DNA of 64,000 nucleotides from Flavobacterium sp. K5-23 (GCF_023278045.1 NZ_CP056783.1:2203501-2267500), one strand, 5' to 3'. Positions 1 to 8,400 are shown, counted from the stretch's first letter. The notes: generated by a model from the letters alone, not told the origin. A program made the numbers and translations.

Positions 1-435
1 ACAACTAAAAACCCTACCTATGAGCAAGTAAGCTCTCATAAAACTGGTTACGCGGAAGCAGTAGCGGTTTATTACGATCCCAAAATAATTTCTTATAAGG
101 AATTGGTTGACGTGTTTTTCGCATCACAAGACCCAACGACTCCTAACCAGCAAGGACCTGATAAAGGTTCGTCATACCGTTCGATTGCCTTTTATAAAAA
201 TGCAGCAGAGAAGAAAGTTATTTTGGATAAAATAAAAGAGCTTACTGATATTAAAGTGTTCCCTAATCCAATAGTTACTGAAGTGAAGCCTATTGCAGAT
301 TTTTATGAAGCTGAGGAATACCACCAAAATTATGTGAAAAGAAATCCAAATCAATCGTATGTGAAAGCGGTTTCAATACCTAGATATAATCTGTTTAAAA
401 AAACATATAAAGGGAAGTTAAAATCTAAATTGTAA
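1..435 (+). CDS. msrA: Peptide methionine sulfoxide reductase MsrA, 5'-truncated by window edge
   Basis: MsrA reduces methionine-S-sulfoxide in proteins. The frame is open from base 1, so the start and the catalytic GCFW region lie outside the window. What is visible is the C-terminal two thirds: the family signature NPTYEQVSSHKTGYAEAV, then VYYDPK and the DPTTPNQQGPDKGSSYRS block typical of MsrA. An internal TTG at 103 could be mistaken for a start, but the homology continues upstream of it. The stop lies 4 bases before msrB, so the two are very likely co-transcribed and together repair both methionine sulfoxide stereoisomers. No signal sequence can be judged because the N-terminus is missing. 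Confidence 0.93.
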   Translation, partial: TTKNPTYEQVSSHKTGYAEAVAVYYDPKIISYKELVDVFFASQDPTTPNQQGPDKGSSYRSIAFYKNAAEKKVILDKIKELTDIKVFPNPIVTEVKPIADFYEAEEYHQNYVKRNPNQSYVKAVSIPRYNLFKKTYKGKLKSKL

Positions 436-439
436 AGTA

Positions 440-976
440 ATGAAAACCAACTATCAAATTCTGACATTACCATTTGTAGTATTTACTTTTATGGCCTGTA
501 TGCAAGCCGGGAAAAGTAACAAGGACATTGTTAGTACTTCTACATTACAGCAACCAAAATTATCACTTAATGATACTTCATTAGTTAAAGTAATAAAGAC
601 GGATGCCGAATGGAAGAAGGAATTGACCAATGATCAATACTATATTTTGCGTAAAAAAGGCACAGAATCTCCTTTTCAAAATGAATTTAATGATAACCAT
701 AAAAAAGGAAATTATTTTTGTGCTGCTTGTAAACTGCCTTTATTTTCTTCTAAGACAAAATTTAATTCGGGAACAGGATGGCCTAGTTTTTATGATGTAA
801 TAAACCAAAATCGCGTTAAAGAAGTGGTGGATAAAAGTCTGGGAATGGTGCGTGGCGAAATTGTTTGTGCCCGTTGTGATGGTCATTTGGGGCATTTGTT
901 TGACGATGGTCCTAATCCTACTGGTTTGCGCTATTGTATGAATTCTGCAGCTATGTTATTTCAGGAATCGAAATAA
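440..976 (+). CDS. msrB: Peptide-methionine (R)-S-oxide reductase MsrB, probable lipoprotein
   Basis: MsrB reduces methionine-R-sulfoxide. The 178-residue protein has the two zinc-binding CxxC pairs (C94/C97 and C143/C146), the GTGWPSF motif and the catalytic RYCMNSA motif with Cys166. Residues 1-20 are a signal peptide ending in FMAC, a lipobox, so the enzyme is probably anchored in the cell envelope and acts on exported proteins. It starts 4 bases after the msrA stop. An envelope-anchored MsrA/MsrB pair matches the oxidative repair role described for other Gram-negative bacteria; the location is inferred from the lipobox only. Confidence 0.95.
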   Translation: MKTNYQILTLPFVVFTFMACMQAGKSNKDIVSTSTLQQPKLSLNDTSLVKVIKTDAEWKKELTNDQYYILRKKGTESPFQNEFNDNHKKGNYFCAACKLPLFSSKTKFNSGTGWPSFYDVINQNRVKEVVDKSLGMVRGEIVCARCDGHLGHLFDDGPNPTGLRYCMNSAAMLFQESK

Positions 977-1035
977 AAAACGCGAATAGATTTCCCCCAG
1001 ACGGTAATACTAAGTAATGGTTGATTTTAAAAACA

Positions 1036-1950
1036 TTAACTGATTGCATTTGGATTTTGGCAAAAATTCACCGGTTTTTTGGTTTTGGCAAATTCGTATC
1101 CGTCTTTCCACCATTGAGTCATTTGTTCCGAATCGAAGATAAGGGGGTTATCGGTTAAGTGAGTAGGAACATAATAGAAGTTGATGTTTATTTCTTGTTT
1201 TAAGCCCACAAGTTTTGCAATAATTACATCCTTATTACTGTTTTGCCGATTCATAAATTTGAAAGTTCTAAATAGCAGTGAAAAAGGATTTTTAATTATG
1301 GGTAGGTTTGATTTCCCGCTTTCACTTTCTAAAATAATAACATCAATGTCACAAGCTCCGTTTTCGATAGCAGTCATAATGGGTACAAAACTACCAAAAC
1401 CACCATCAGCATACTGGAAATTATTTTTTTTGAGTATACTCATAAACGGGGTGAAATTGCAGGAAGCCCAAGCCCAATCACAAAAATCATCATAACTGCA
1501 TTCATTTGACTTGAAATATTCTACGGTATCCATTGTAAGATTTGAAACTGCCAAAATTACTTTTTTGTTTCTTTTTTTTAGGGTCTGAAACTCCTTTGGA
1601 GTAACGCTTTCTTTAATTAGTTTTCTAAGATTGTCGCTTTCCCCAAAAGTGGCACAACCTTTTATAAATGTTATCACTGAGTTAAAGTGATTGATTTTTG
1701 TTTCAAAACCCTTTTTGGTTTTCTTTATTTTAAATGGATTAATACTGAAAATGTCATTTTGGGTAACTGAAGTATAGATTTTCTTGATTTTATTAATCTT
1801 TCCTAAAGCCAGGTGCGGCAGTAATAAACCTCCCGTAGAACAACCCACAAATAATTCATAGTCATTACAGCAATCTTTTATAAGGTATTCAGCAACACCG
1901 CCAGCAAAGGCTCCTTTACTACCACCTGCTGAAATAACTAATGCTTTCAT
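1036..1950 (-). CDS. Patatin-like phospholipase family protein
   Basis: This is a probable cytoplasmic or peripheral lipid acyl hydrolase. The 304-residue protein begins directly with the patatin fold: oxyanion loop GGSKGAFAGG (residues 9-18), nucleophile elbow GCSTG (Ser38) and the DGG motif with Asp182, which together form the Ser-Asp dyad. There is no signal peptide, and the length fits single-domain bacterial patatins. It is convergent with msrB and separated from the insertion sequence by about 100 bases. Substrate and physiological role cannot be told from the sequence. Confidence 0.88.
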   Translation of the reverse strand: MKALVISAGGSKGAFAGGVAEYLIKDCCNDYELFVGCSTGGLLLPHLALGKINKIKKIYTSVTQNDIFSINPFKIKKTKKGFETKINHFNSVITFIKGCATFGESDNLRKLIKESVTPKEFQTLKKRNKKVILAVSNLTMDTVEYFKSNECSYDDFCDWAWASCNFTPFMSILKKNNFQYADGGFGSFVPIMTAIENGACDIDVIILESESGKSNLPIIKNPFSLLFRTFKFMNRQNSNKDVIIAKLVGLKQEININFYYVPTHLTDNPLIFDSEQMTQWWKDGYEFAKTKKPVNFCQNPNAIS

Positions 1951-2077
1951 ATTTACGGAATTTAAGTTAGTATAAAGTTAACTGATTAGATTTTAATGAA
2001 TTGATAGTTAGCGGGTTATTTTATTTTTAACCCAATTGTACTTCCCTGATATAGGTTGACCACAAAAGTCAAGTTAT

Positions 2078-2473
2078 ATGAATGCAAATTTAAAAGAAAT
2101 TAGGAAACTCCGAGTTTATTCGGAAGAGTTTAAAAAAGGAATCGTAAGTTTTTACGAAAGCGGGAAGTATAGTGTTCTGCAATTAGAACGACTTTACGGA
2201 GTAAATAACGTTACAATCTACAATTGGATTTATAAATTTTCTACTTTTAATGAAAAAGGAATTAGAGTTGTAGAAATGAAAGATAGTAACATTGATAAGC
2301 TAAAACAGTTAGAACTCAAGATAAAAGAACTTGAACAAGCGGTTGGTCAGAAGCAAATAAAAATTGATTATCTCGAAAAGATGATTGATATAGCTAAAGA
2401 TGAATTTAATATCGACATAAAAAAAAACTCCAACACCCCACAATCAGCTGGTTCGTTGAGAACCAGAAAGTAA
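2078..2473 (+). CDS. IS3-family transposase OrfA (helix-turn-helix)
   Basis: The 131-residue protein has an N-terminal helix-turn-helix of the IS3/IS911 OrfA type (YSEEFKKGIVSFYESGKYSV, then a recognition helix around NNVTIYNWIYKF). A leucine-rich coiled coil follows (about residues 70-110), which normally mediates multimerisation. Near its end, bases 2419-2427 are a run of nine A residues. The orfB frame is the -1 frame relative to orfA, so this run is a plausible slippery site for making the OrfAB transposase. OrfA alone would act as the regulatory DNA-binding subunit. Confidence 0.9.
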   Translation: MNANLKEIRKLRVYSEEFKKGIVSFYESGKYSVLQLERLYGVNNVTIYNWIYKFSTFNEKGIRVVEMKDSNIDKLKQLELKIKELEQAVGQKQIKIDYLEKMIDIAKDEFNIDIKKNSNTPQSAGSLRTRK

Positions 2474-3336
2474 TAAGTTTTTCTTTAAATCAGCTTTACG
2501 AAACACTTGAAATAAGCAAGCAAGCAGTTAATCAGTATTCAAAAAGACAGGTTGCTTTTGAAAGAAAGATAGAATGTCTGATTTTAGAAGCAGAGGAACT
2601 AAGGAAAGAACACCCTGGTTGTGGGGTTGAGAAAATGTATTATGCTTTGCGTCCTAATTTCATAGGAAGAGATAGATTTATCGATACGTTTATGGATTTA
2701 GGGTTCAGGATAAAAAGGCATAAAAATTACAGGAGAACAACGTTTTCTGTGAAAGTTTATTTTCCGAATCTAATAAAGTCAATGTCTGTATATGCTCCGT
2801 CGACGATTTGGCAATCGGATATAACTTATATTTATGTTGGAGAAAGATTTTATTACGCAGTGTTTATAATAGATGTTTATACAAAGAAAATCGTTGGACA
2901 TCAACTATCTAATCATATGAGAGCTACTGCTAATTTAAGCGCAATGCAAATGGCATTAGAAAACAATCAAGCTCCAATGATACACCACTCTGATAGAGGT
3001 AGTCAGTATATTTACAATGAATATATAGCTCTTCTCAAAGTGAGTGGATGCGAAATCAGCATGGCATTGTCAGGACAAGACAATGCTTATGCAGAAAGGA
3101 TTAACAGAACAATAAAAGAAGAGTATATAGACCATTGGAAACCTAAAACATTTGAACAATTAAAAAAGGATGTAGATAGAGCAGTTGAACATTATAATAA
3201 TAAGAGACCTCATAACAACATAGGGAAATTAAGCCCTGTTGATTTTGAAAATAATTGGTTCAATAATCCTCTTTTTTCTAAGCCTATTATTACTATTTTT
3301 GACAATGATAAATTAATAGAAATCGGTCAACTTTAA
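2410..3336 (+). CDS. IS3-family transposase OrfB (DDE integrase core), read by -1 frameshift
   Basis: This frame opens at 2410 after an in-frame stop and overlaps orfA by 64 bases. An ATG at 2635 is internal, since the homologous region (HPGCGVEKMYYALRP) begins upstream of it. The catalytic DDE residues are visible in WQSDITYIYV, HHSDRGSQY and AYAERINRTIKEEY, with about 33 residues between the second Asp and the Glu. The protein should be made as an OrfAB fusion by slippage on the A-run at 2419-2427. The stop codon overlaps the right terminal repeat region, as is common in compact IS elements. No frameshift or internal stop is seen. Confidence 0.88.
   Translation, partial: YRHKKKLQHPTISWFVENQKVISFSLNQLYETLEISKQAVNQYSKRQVAFERKIECLILEAEELRKEHPGCGVEKMYYALRPNFIGRDRFIDTFMDLGFRIKRHKNYRRTTFSVKVYFPNLIKSMSVYAPSTIWQSDITYIYVGERFYYAVFIIDVYTKKIVGHQLSNHMRATANLSAMQMALENNQAPMIHHSDRGSQYIYNEYIALLKVSGCEISMALSGQDNAYAERINRTIKEEYIDHWKPKTFEQLKKDVDRAVEHYNNKRPHNNIGKLSPVDFENNWFNNPLFSKPIITIFDNDKLIEIGQL
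2419..2427 (+). promoter_or_regulatory. Probable programmed -1 frameshift site (A9 run)
   Basis: Nine consecutive A residues lie inside the orfA/orfB overlap. Reading ATA AAA AAA AAC in frame 0 allows a slip to AAA AAA in the -1 frame, which joins orfA to orfB exactly. IS3 elements generally use such A-rich heptamers. I did not identify a stimulatory stem-loop. Confidence 0.7.
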
Positions 3337-3350
3337 TTAGGGACGTGCAA

Positions 3351-3566
3351 TCAGGGAATTAAAGGTTCAAATATACCGTTAGGGGTTAAATATCGGTAGA
3401 AAACTCAGGGTATTAAAGGTTTTAGTATACCGTTAGGGGTTAAATATCGGTAGAAAACTCAGGGTATTAAAGGTTTTAGTATACCGTTAGGTATTAAATA
3501 TCGGTAGAAAACTCAGGGAATTAAAGGTTCTAGTATACCGTTAGGTATTAAACATCGGTAGAAAAC
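3351..3566. repeat. Tandem array of four 54-bp units
   Basis: Four head-to-tail units start at 3351, 3405, 3459 and 3513. Each runs from TCAGGG to GGTAGAAAAC and contains a small internal hairpin (TACCG...CGGTA). The units differ at a few positions, such as GGGAATT/GGGTATT and AGGGGTTA/AGGTATTA. There are no unique spacers, no open reading frame and no nearby cas genes, so it is not a CRISPR. The array begins about 20 bases outside the insertion sequence. Confidence 0.9.
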
Positions 3567-3583
3567 ATTTAATTCGAACGAAT

Positions 3584-3640
3584 TTAGCGTGCCGTAGGTA
3601 CGCCACATCATCGTTTTGTATATTCCCTACGGCACGCTAA
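3584..3640. repeat. Perfect 15-bp palindrome with 27-base loop
   Basis: TTAGCGTGCCGTAGG (3584-3598) is matched exactly by its reverse complement at 3626-3640. It is far GC-richer than its surroundings. It sits between the tandem array and the end of the M14 peptidase gene and has no T-run after it, so it is not a standard terminator. It could be a dispersed palindromic repeat, or a folded RNA at the end of the neighbouring minus-strand transcript. Confidence 0.8.
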
Positions 3641-3794
3641 TATCTACAACCCTTATTACTATTATTAGTAAATCATAATGTTTGTGAAACCAATTTATTG
3701 GTCTATCCCCTTCTTTTTTTTCTATATTTCTATGTGGTTAAATTTTATTTTTATTCATTCAAGATTTTTAATTAAGCACAACTTATTCGATAAT

Positions 3795-5525
3795 TTAGTT
3801 TGTCAATCTGTAAATAGGATATTGCAAATGTGCCTTTTCGTAATAAACCGAATTTTTATAAATCCAATCCAATTGTTTTTCTGGACTTTTTTCAAAAGCG
3901 GAATCACTTGTTTTCTTTTGTTCTAATGCTGCTTTTAGCTTTGGTTCGTCTTTTAATAATTGAGCTGCAGTGTCTTCAAAGACATAATCCGAGTAACCTT
4001 CTTTTTGCTGTAGCATAGTATCGAAAAAATTCCAATTGAAAAAAGAGTCCATTCCTTCCGGTTCAAGAGTTTCCAATAGGTATTTAACCCCTTTTTGTTG
4101 TGTTGAAACAATATAATCTCCTTTGGCGAAAGCCTTATTTTCCTTTTTTGAAATTATTTTAGTGTTTCGATGGATGTAATGGCCTTCATAAGCGGATTCA
4201 GCTGTTTTATAATCCGTTATTCTGTAACTTTCGACTTCGATTATAGTATCGTTTTTTAGTTGCCTGTAAGCGATGTTATTGCTTTTTAGCAAATCCATCA
4301 CATTCCAAAAAGCTTTTGGGATAATATAAGCTTCTGGGATGATTACTTCCTTTACTGATTTGTATTCTTTTAAATAAGGAATGTCTTTTTTGAAAGGTTT
4401 TTTTCGGTCATAATACAAACGATTTCCTGTGGTAGCATCACTTTTTTTATGTCCTGCTTCAAATCCAAGAAATGAAAACGGTGTAACCTTTGTAGTGTCA
4501 ATTTCCCATTTCAGGGTATATGATTTTTTAGGTTTATAAAGTGATTCGTTTTCTAATCGCATCGCTTTTATCTTTTTATAATTGGAATCCGTAATTGTAA
4601 TTGTAGCCATCGTATAGTCATAAGTAGCTTTCACACGATCAGCATATTTTTTAAGCATGTGCGTTTCAACAACAAAACCTATGGTATTGAATAGGGAAGT
4701 GTAACCTGTTGAATACCTCGGACTGTCAAAAAACTGTGCAAATCCACTGTCAGGAGTTTCACTAAAAGCATTTACATAAGGGGTGGTTTCTATTTTTTTC
4801 TTTTGTAAATTACTAACAATCGCTGGCATTATTTCAGTATTCATATAATCACCTAAAATCGTTCCCAGTTTGTTATGTTGTGTCATTATATAAGTCAATT
4901 TGTACTGATAATCAGAACCATTGCTGACGTGATTATCAATAAAAACATCAGGATTGAGTTTATGGAAAATTGCTGCAAAGCTTTTCATGTTTCGGGTGTC
5001 TGATTTTATGAAATCCCGATTCAAATCATAATTTCTTCCGTTACCTCGAAAGCCATATACTTCTGGTCCGTCCTGATTTGCTCTTGAATTTGAATTTCGG
5101 TTTAAAGCCCCACCAATATTATAAACGGGTATGGTGACGATTACCGTGTTTTTTGGGATTTGAATCTTCCCTAAAGCTAAATCTCGAAACAATTGCATCG
5201 TGGCATCAATACCATCGGGTTCTCCTGCATGAATACCGTTATTTATTAAAAGTACCGCCTTGTTCTTCTGGATTTCATCAAAATTAAAATCCTTTTCGGG
5301 GTTGAAAACTACTATGTGTAATGGTTCTCCACTATCTGTCAATCCCATTTCCTGAATTTTTATCGTTGGGAAATCCTGGGCTAAAAGGGTGTAGTACGCT
5401 ATAGTTTCGGTATAATTAGCCGATTGGTTTCCATTTCCTTTTTCGAAATAAGTGGTGTATTTTGTGTCTTTTTGAGCGAAAATTGTCAAGGTGAAAAATA
5501 GAAAAACAACAGCGAAGAATCTCAT
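3795..5525 (-). CDS. Exported M14-family zinc carboxypeptidase
   Basis: The 576-residue protein begins with a signal peptide (to about residue 17, ...TIFAQ). The M14 catalytic domain has the zinc ligands HAGE (His99 and Glu102) and His199 in FIDNHV, with the substrate-binding NR pair in DLNRDF and the catalytic Glu288 in VVETHM. It should cleave C-terminal residues or gamma-peptide bonds in the periplasm or at the surface. About 250 further residues follow the catalytic domain and show no motif I recognise. It stands alone: a divergent helicase gene lies upstream and the repeat region downstream. Nutrient peptide scavenging is the likely role, but this is inference. Confidence 0.9.
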   Translation of the reverse strand: MRFFAVVFLFFTLTIFAQKDTKYTTYFEKGNGNQSANYTETIAYYTLLAQDFPTIKIQEMGLTDSGEPLHIVVFNPEKDFNFDEIQKNKAVLLINNGIHAGEPDGIDATMQLFRDLALGKIQIPKNTVIVTIPVYNIGGALNRNSNSRANQDGPEVYGFRGNGRNYDLNRDFIKSDTRNMKSFAAIFHKLNPDVFIDNHVSNGSDYQYKLTYIMTQHNKLGTILGDYMNTEIMPAIVSNLQKKKIETTPYVNAFSETPDSGFAQFFDSPRYSTGYTSLFNTIGFVVETHMLKKYADRVKATYDYTMATITITDSNYKKIKAMRLENESLYKPKKSYTLKWEIDTTKVTPFSFLGFEAGHKKSDATTGNRLYYDRKKPFKKDIPYLKEYKSVKEVIIPEAYIIPKAFWNVMDLLKSNNIAYRQLKNDTIIEVESYRITDYKTAESAYEGHYIHRNTKIISKKENKAFAKGDYIVSTQQKGVKYLLETLEPEGMDSFFNWNFFDTMLQQKEGYSDYVFEDTAAQLLKDEPKLKAALEQKKTSDSAFEKSPEKQLDWIYKNSVYYEKAHLQYPIYRLTN

Positions 5526-5661
5526 ATTCAGTTTTTTTTGGTGTAAACCAAAAGTACTGTTTTTTTAACATTATTATAAAATGGAATTTTTATGAACGTA
5601 TTTATAAAAATGGAAATTTCGACAGAATTCTAAAAACTGAAAACAGAACACTTTTTTTAAG

Positions 5662-5669
5662 TACTTTTG
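5662..5669 (+). promoter_or_regulatory. Bacteroidota -7 element TACTTTTG, only 4 bases before the helicase ATG
   Basis: The octamer fits the flavobacterial -7 consensus TAnnTTTG. Transcription from it would start at or next to the ATG at 5674, implying a leaderless or nearly leaderless mRNA unless the true start codon is internal. No good -33 TTG is seen at the usual spacing, so the call is tentative. Confidence 0.45.
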
Positions 5670-5673
5670 CAAA

Positions 5674-7020
5674 ATGAATAAGAAACACCATTCCAACAAT
5701 ATACTTTTAAATTTAGGCATCGAAAGTCTAAACGAAATGCAGGAAGTAGCACAAGATGCTATTTTAAATGATAATAATGTATTACTGCTTTCTCCGACAG
5801 GTTCGGGGAAAACATTGGCTTTTTTATTGCCAATATTAGAAATGTTACAACCCGAAATTCTATCGGTTCAATGTTTAATTCTAGTTCCGTCAAGAGAATT
5901 AGGGTTGCAAATTGAGCAAGTATGGAAAAAAATGGGTACTGATTATAAAGTAAATGTTTGTTACGGAGGTCACTCGATTGACACTGAAATAAAAAATTTA
6001 AGCAATCCTCCAGCCGTTTTAATAGGAACGCCAGGAAGAATCGCGGATCATATTGACAGAGGAACTTTCCGTGTTGATAAAATCCAGACTTTAATCCTTG
6101 ATGAATTTGACAAATCATTGCAATTGGGTTTCCATGAGCAAATGTCATTTATCATTGGAAAACTAACCAAACTAAACAAACGTGTTTTGGTTTCGGCAAC
6201 TTCAGATATCGAAATTCCAAGATATACTAGAGTTGTTAATCCTACTATTCTGGACTTTATTCCGGAACACGAGGAAGAAACAAATCTTTCTATGAAAATG
6301 GTTGTTTCTAAAGAGAAGGACAAAATAGGAAGTTTGTTTAACTTGATATGTTCTTTAAAATCAGAGTCGGCTATTGTTTTTTGTAATCACCGTGATGCGG
6401 CTGAACGTATTAGCGATACCCTAAACGAAAAAGGAATTTATTCTACGTATTACCATGGTGGTATGGATCAGGATGAAAGAGAACGCGCATTAATTCAATT
6501 CCGTAACGGAAGTGTGAGTTATTTAATCACAACTGATTTAGCTGCTCGTGGACTTGATATTCCTGAGATGAATCACGTTATTCATTACCATTTGCCGTCT
6601 AAAGAAGATGAGTTTACTCATAGAAACGGACGTACAGCACGTATGACTGCTTCAGGAACTGCTTATGTAATTGCACATGAATCAGAAAAAAAAGCGGATT
6701 ACATCAATTACGGAATGGACGTTTTTACTGTTGAAAATGCAACTACATTACCAAAACCACCACAATTCCAAACAATTTACATCAGTGGTGGAAAGAAAAA
6801 TAAATTGAATAAAATTGATATCGTAGGTTTCTTTTCTCAAAAAGGAAAACTGGAAAAAGGCGATTTAGGATTAATCGAAGTGAAAGATTTTATCTCTTTT
6901 GCAGCAGTGAAATTCAATAAAGTGAAAGACTTATTGCACAACATCAAAGATGAAAAGATGAAGGGTAAAAAGTTCAAAATCGAGGTTGCCAGAAAAGTGA
7001 TTAAGAAAGAAGAGGAATAG
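5674..7020 (+). CDS. dbpA: DbpA-like DEAD-box RNA helicase
   Basis: This ATP-dependent RNA helicase is probably active in large-subunit ribosome assembly. The helicase core shows SPTGSGKT (motif I, residues 40-47), PSRELG (72-77), GTPGR (118-122), DEFD in place of DEAD (143-146), SAT (174-176), ARGLDIP (291-297) and HRNGRTAR (316-323). Residues about 365-445 match the DbpA RNA-binding domain, which in E. coli targets hairpin 92 of 23S rRNA. The 448-residue length fits DbpA. The DEFD variant keeps the essential Asp-Glu pair. The family call is firm; the exact rRNA target is inferred from the C-terminal domain. Confidence 0.88.
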   Translation: MNKKHHSNNILLNLGIESLNEMQEVAQDAILNDNNVLLLSPTGSGKTLAFLLPILEMLQPEILSVQCLILVPSRELGLQIEQVWKKMGTDYKVNVCYGGHSIDTEIKNLSNPPAVLIGTPGRIADHIDRGTFRVDKIQTLILDEFDKSLQLGFHEQMSFIIGKLTKLNKRVLVSATSDIEIPRYTRVVNPTILDFIPEHEEETNLSMKMVVSKEKDKIGSLFNLICSLKSESAIVFCNHRDAAERISDTLNEKGIYSTYYHGGMDQDERERALIQFRNGSVSYLITTDLAARGLDIPEMNHVIHYHLPSKEDEFTHRNGRTARMTASGTAYVIAHESEKKADYINYGMDVFTVENATTLPKPPQFQTIYISGGKKNKLNKIDIVGFFSQKGKLEKGDLGLIEVKDFISFAAVKFNKVKDLLHNIKDEKMKGKKFKIEVARKVIKKEEE

Positions 7021-7025
7021 AGAAC

Positions 7026-7247
7026 AGTGAATCGTGAGAAGTGATCAGTTAAAAAAGTGGTCAGTGTTCAGTAATCAGTGATCAGTTTGAAGAGGTGTTC
7101 ATAGGTTCATTTATATAAATAAAAAAAACGTTAACAGTAAATATTTTTACCGTTAACGTTTTTTTTTAATTTAAAGGTGTTGTTTATAGTAAAAATATTA
7201 ATCTTGATATTTGTATCCGATTCACTTCTCACTTCTCACGATTCACT
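7026..7247. repeat. 19-base perfect inverted repeat flanking a convergent intergenic region
   Basis: The 19-mer agtgaatcgtgagaagtga (7026-7044) recurs exactly as its reverse complement at 7229-7247. The pair brackets the terminator hairpin between the convergent helicase and phnA genes. The adjoining bases carry several copies of the short motif (g)atcagt(g/t), which also appears at about 7907-7937. The arms are too far apart to be an ordinary terminator. Confidence 0.8.
7121..7167. terminator. Bidirectional hairpin terminator between helicase and phnA
   Basis: AAAAAAAACGTTAAC (7121-7135) pairs with GTTAACGTTTTTTTT, and the stem continues past one mismatch (GTAAA with TTTAC). A-runs on one side and T-runs on the other let it end transcripts from both convergent genes. 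Confidence 0.85.
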
Positions 7248-7257
7248 AAAAAACAAA

Positions 7258-7836
7258 CTACAGTTTCTTCACGTAATGTGTTATGATTACAATAGTTTGT
7301 CCATCAACTTTTCCTTCTATATATTCGGCGTTTTCATGGTCTAGTCTGATGTTACGAACAGATGTTCCTTGTTTAGCCACCATACTAGATCCTTTTACTT
7401 TCAAATCTTTTATTAGTACAACTGAATCTCCTACTTCTAGAATTACTCCGTTTACGTCTCTGTGGATAACTTTATTCTCATCTTCTTCTCCTTCTCCAGT
7501 TGCTTGTGCCCATGCTAAAGTGTCTTCGTCAAAATACATTTGATCGATTAATTCTTGTGGCCAACCTGCAGAACGCAAACGACTCAACATTCTCCAAGAC
7601 ACTACTTGTACTGCTGTATGCTCGCTCCACATACTGTCGTTAAGACATCTCCAATGGTTTAGATCTTCGTGACCCGGGTTTTCAATTTGGTCGATACAGG
7701 TACTGCAAGCCATAATCGCTTCGTCAATTCCACCTTTTTTAGTTGGTAGCACTTCATATACTTTTAGGTTTTCAGTAGCTGCACATAGTTCACATTTTGA
7801 ACCACTTCGTTTGTTTAATTCTCTATCTATACTCAT
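7258..7836 (-). CDS. PhnA-domain zinc-ribbon protein
   Basis: The 192-residue protein has two CxxC pairs (C15/C18 and C44/C47) forming an N-terminal zinc ribbon. Its C-terminal region (about 125-192) is the conserved PhnA domain: GDSVVLIKDLKVKGSS, then KQGTSVRNIRLD and IEGKVDGQTI, ending YVKKL. The family is named after E. coli phnA (yjdM), but it has no demonstrated role in phosphonate breakdown and no phn genes are nearby. The middle part is longer than in E. coli. It is a cytoplasmic, probably metal-binding protein of unsettled function. It is convergent with the helicase gene and shares a terminator with it. Confidence 0.85.
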   Translation of the reverse strand: MSIDRELNKRSGSKCELCAATENLKVYEVLPTKKGGIDEAIMACSTCIDQIENPGHEDLNHWRCLNDSMWSEHTAVQVVSWRMLSRLRSAGWPQELIDQMYFDEDTLAWAQATGEGEEDENKVIHRDVNGVILEVGDSVVLIKDLKVKGSSMVAKQGTSVRNIRLDHENAEYIEGKVDGQTIVIITHYVKKL

Positions 7837-7941
7837 TTTATTGGCTTTTATATTGATTTGGCGAAAATACGGCTATTATGTACTTTCTACAAGTTATTTT
7901 GATTGGTATTCAGTGATCAGTGATCAGTGTTCAGTAATCGA

Positions 7942-8400
7942 CTACTTTTTTACACGAACTGCTTTTGGAACTAGCATTTGATATTCTCCGCCATTACGAA
8001 TAACGTCCCTTACAATACTTGAACTGATATATGAGGTGCTAGCTGCAGTTAACAGGAAGACCGTTTCTATTTTAGATAAATGTCGGTTAGTGTGGGCGAT
8101 TGCTTTTTCGAATTCAAAATCGGCAGGATTACGCAAACCACGAAGAATAAAATCGGCTTTTATTTTATGGCATAAATCAATGGTTAAACCTTCGTAAGTG
8201 ATTACAGTTACCTTAGGTTCGTTCTTGAAAGTTTCCTCGATAAATCGTTTTCTTTCCTCTAATGGAAACATGTATTTTTTTTCGGCATTGACACCTATGG
8301 CAATAACAACTTCATCAAATAGAGAAATACCTCTTTTAATAATGTCTTCATGACCTAATGTAATAGGATCAAAGGAACCTGGAAATATGGCTTTTTTCAT
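7942..8400 (-). CDS. coaD: Phosphopantetheine adenylyltransferase
   Basis: CoaD transfers AMP from ATP to 4'-phosphopantetheine, the fourth step of coenzyme A synthesis. The 152-residue protein has the nucleotidyltransferase start AIFPGSFDPITLGHEDII with the HxGH-like TLGH motif, RGLRNPADFEFE in the middle and the SYISSSIVRDV motif near the end. The length fits the family. It lies downstream of ddl on the same strand with an 80-base gap, so it may be transcribed with it. Short atcagtgatcagtg repeats lie just past its stop. Confidence 0.96.
   Translation of the reverse strand: MKKAIFPGSFDPITLGHEDIIKRGISLFDEVVIAIGVNAEKKYMFPLEERKRFIEETFKNEPKVTVITYEGLTIDLCHKIKADFILRGLRNPADFEFEKAIAHTNRHLSKIETVFLLTAASTSYISSSIVRDVIRNGGEYQMLVPKAVRVKK

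Larger units (their letters stand above)
2055..3331 (+). mobile_element. IS3-family insertion sequence
   Basis: The element of about 1.28 kb carries an IS3-type orfA/orfB pair. Matching ends GTTGACC (2055-2061) and GGTCAAC (3325-3331) form a short inverted repeat. The exact outer borders are uncertain, and I see no clear target-site duplication. A second inverted pair, TTCCCTGAT at 2042-2050 and ATCAGGGAA at 3350-3358, lies just outside; the right member belongs to the first unit of the tandem array. Both reading frames look intact, so the element may be active. Confidence 0.85.

Noticed and set aside
3351..3566. Regular repeats that might be a CRISPR array
   Set aside because: The 54-bp units are contiguous, with no unique spacers, and no cas genes are present.
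7258..7836. Phosphonate utilisation gene, from the name PhnA
   Set aside because: The family name is historical; no other phosphonate genes are present and the role is unproven.
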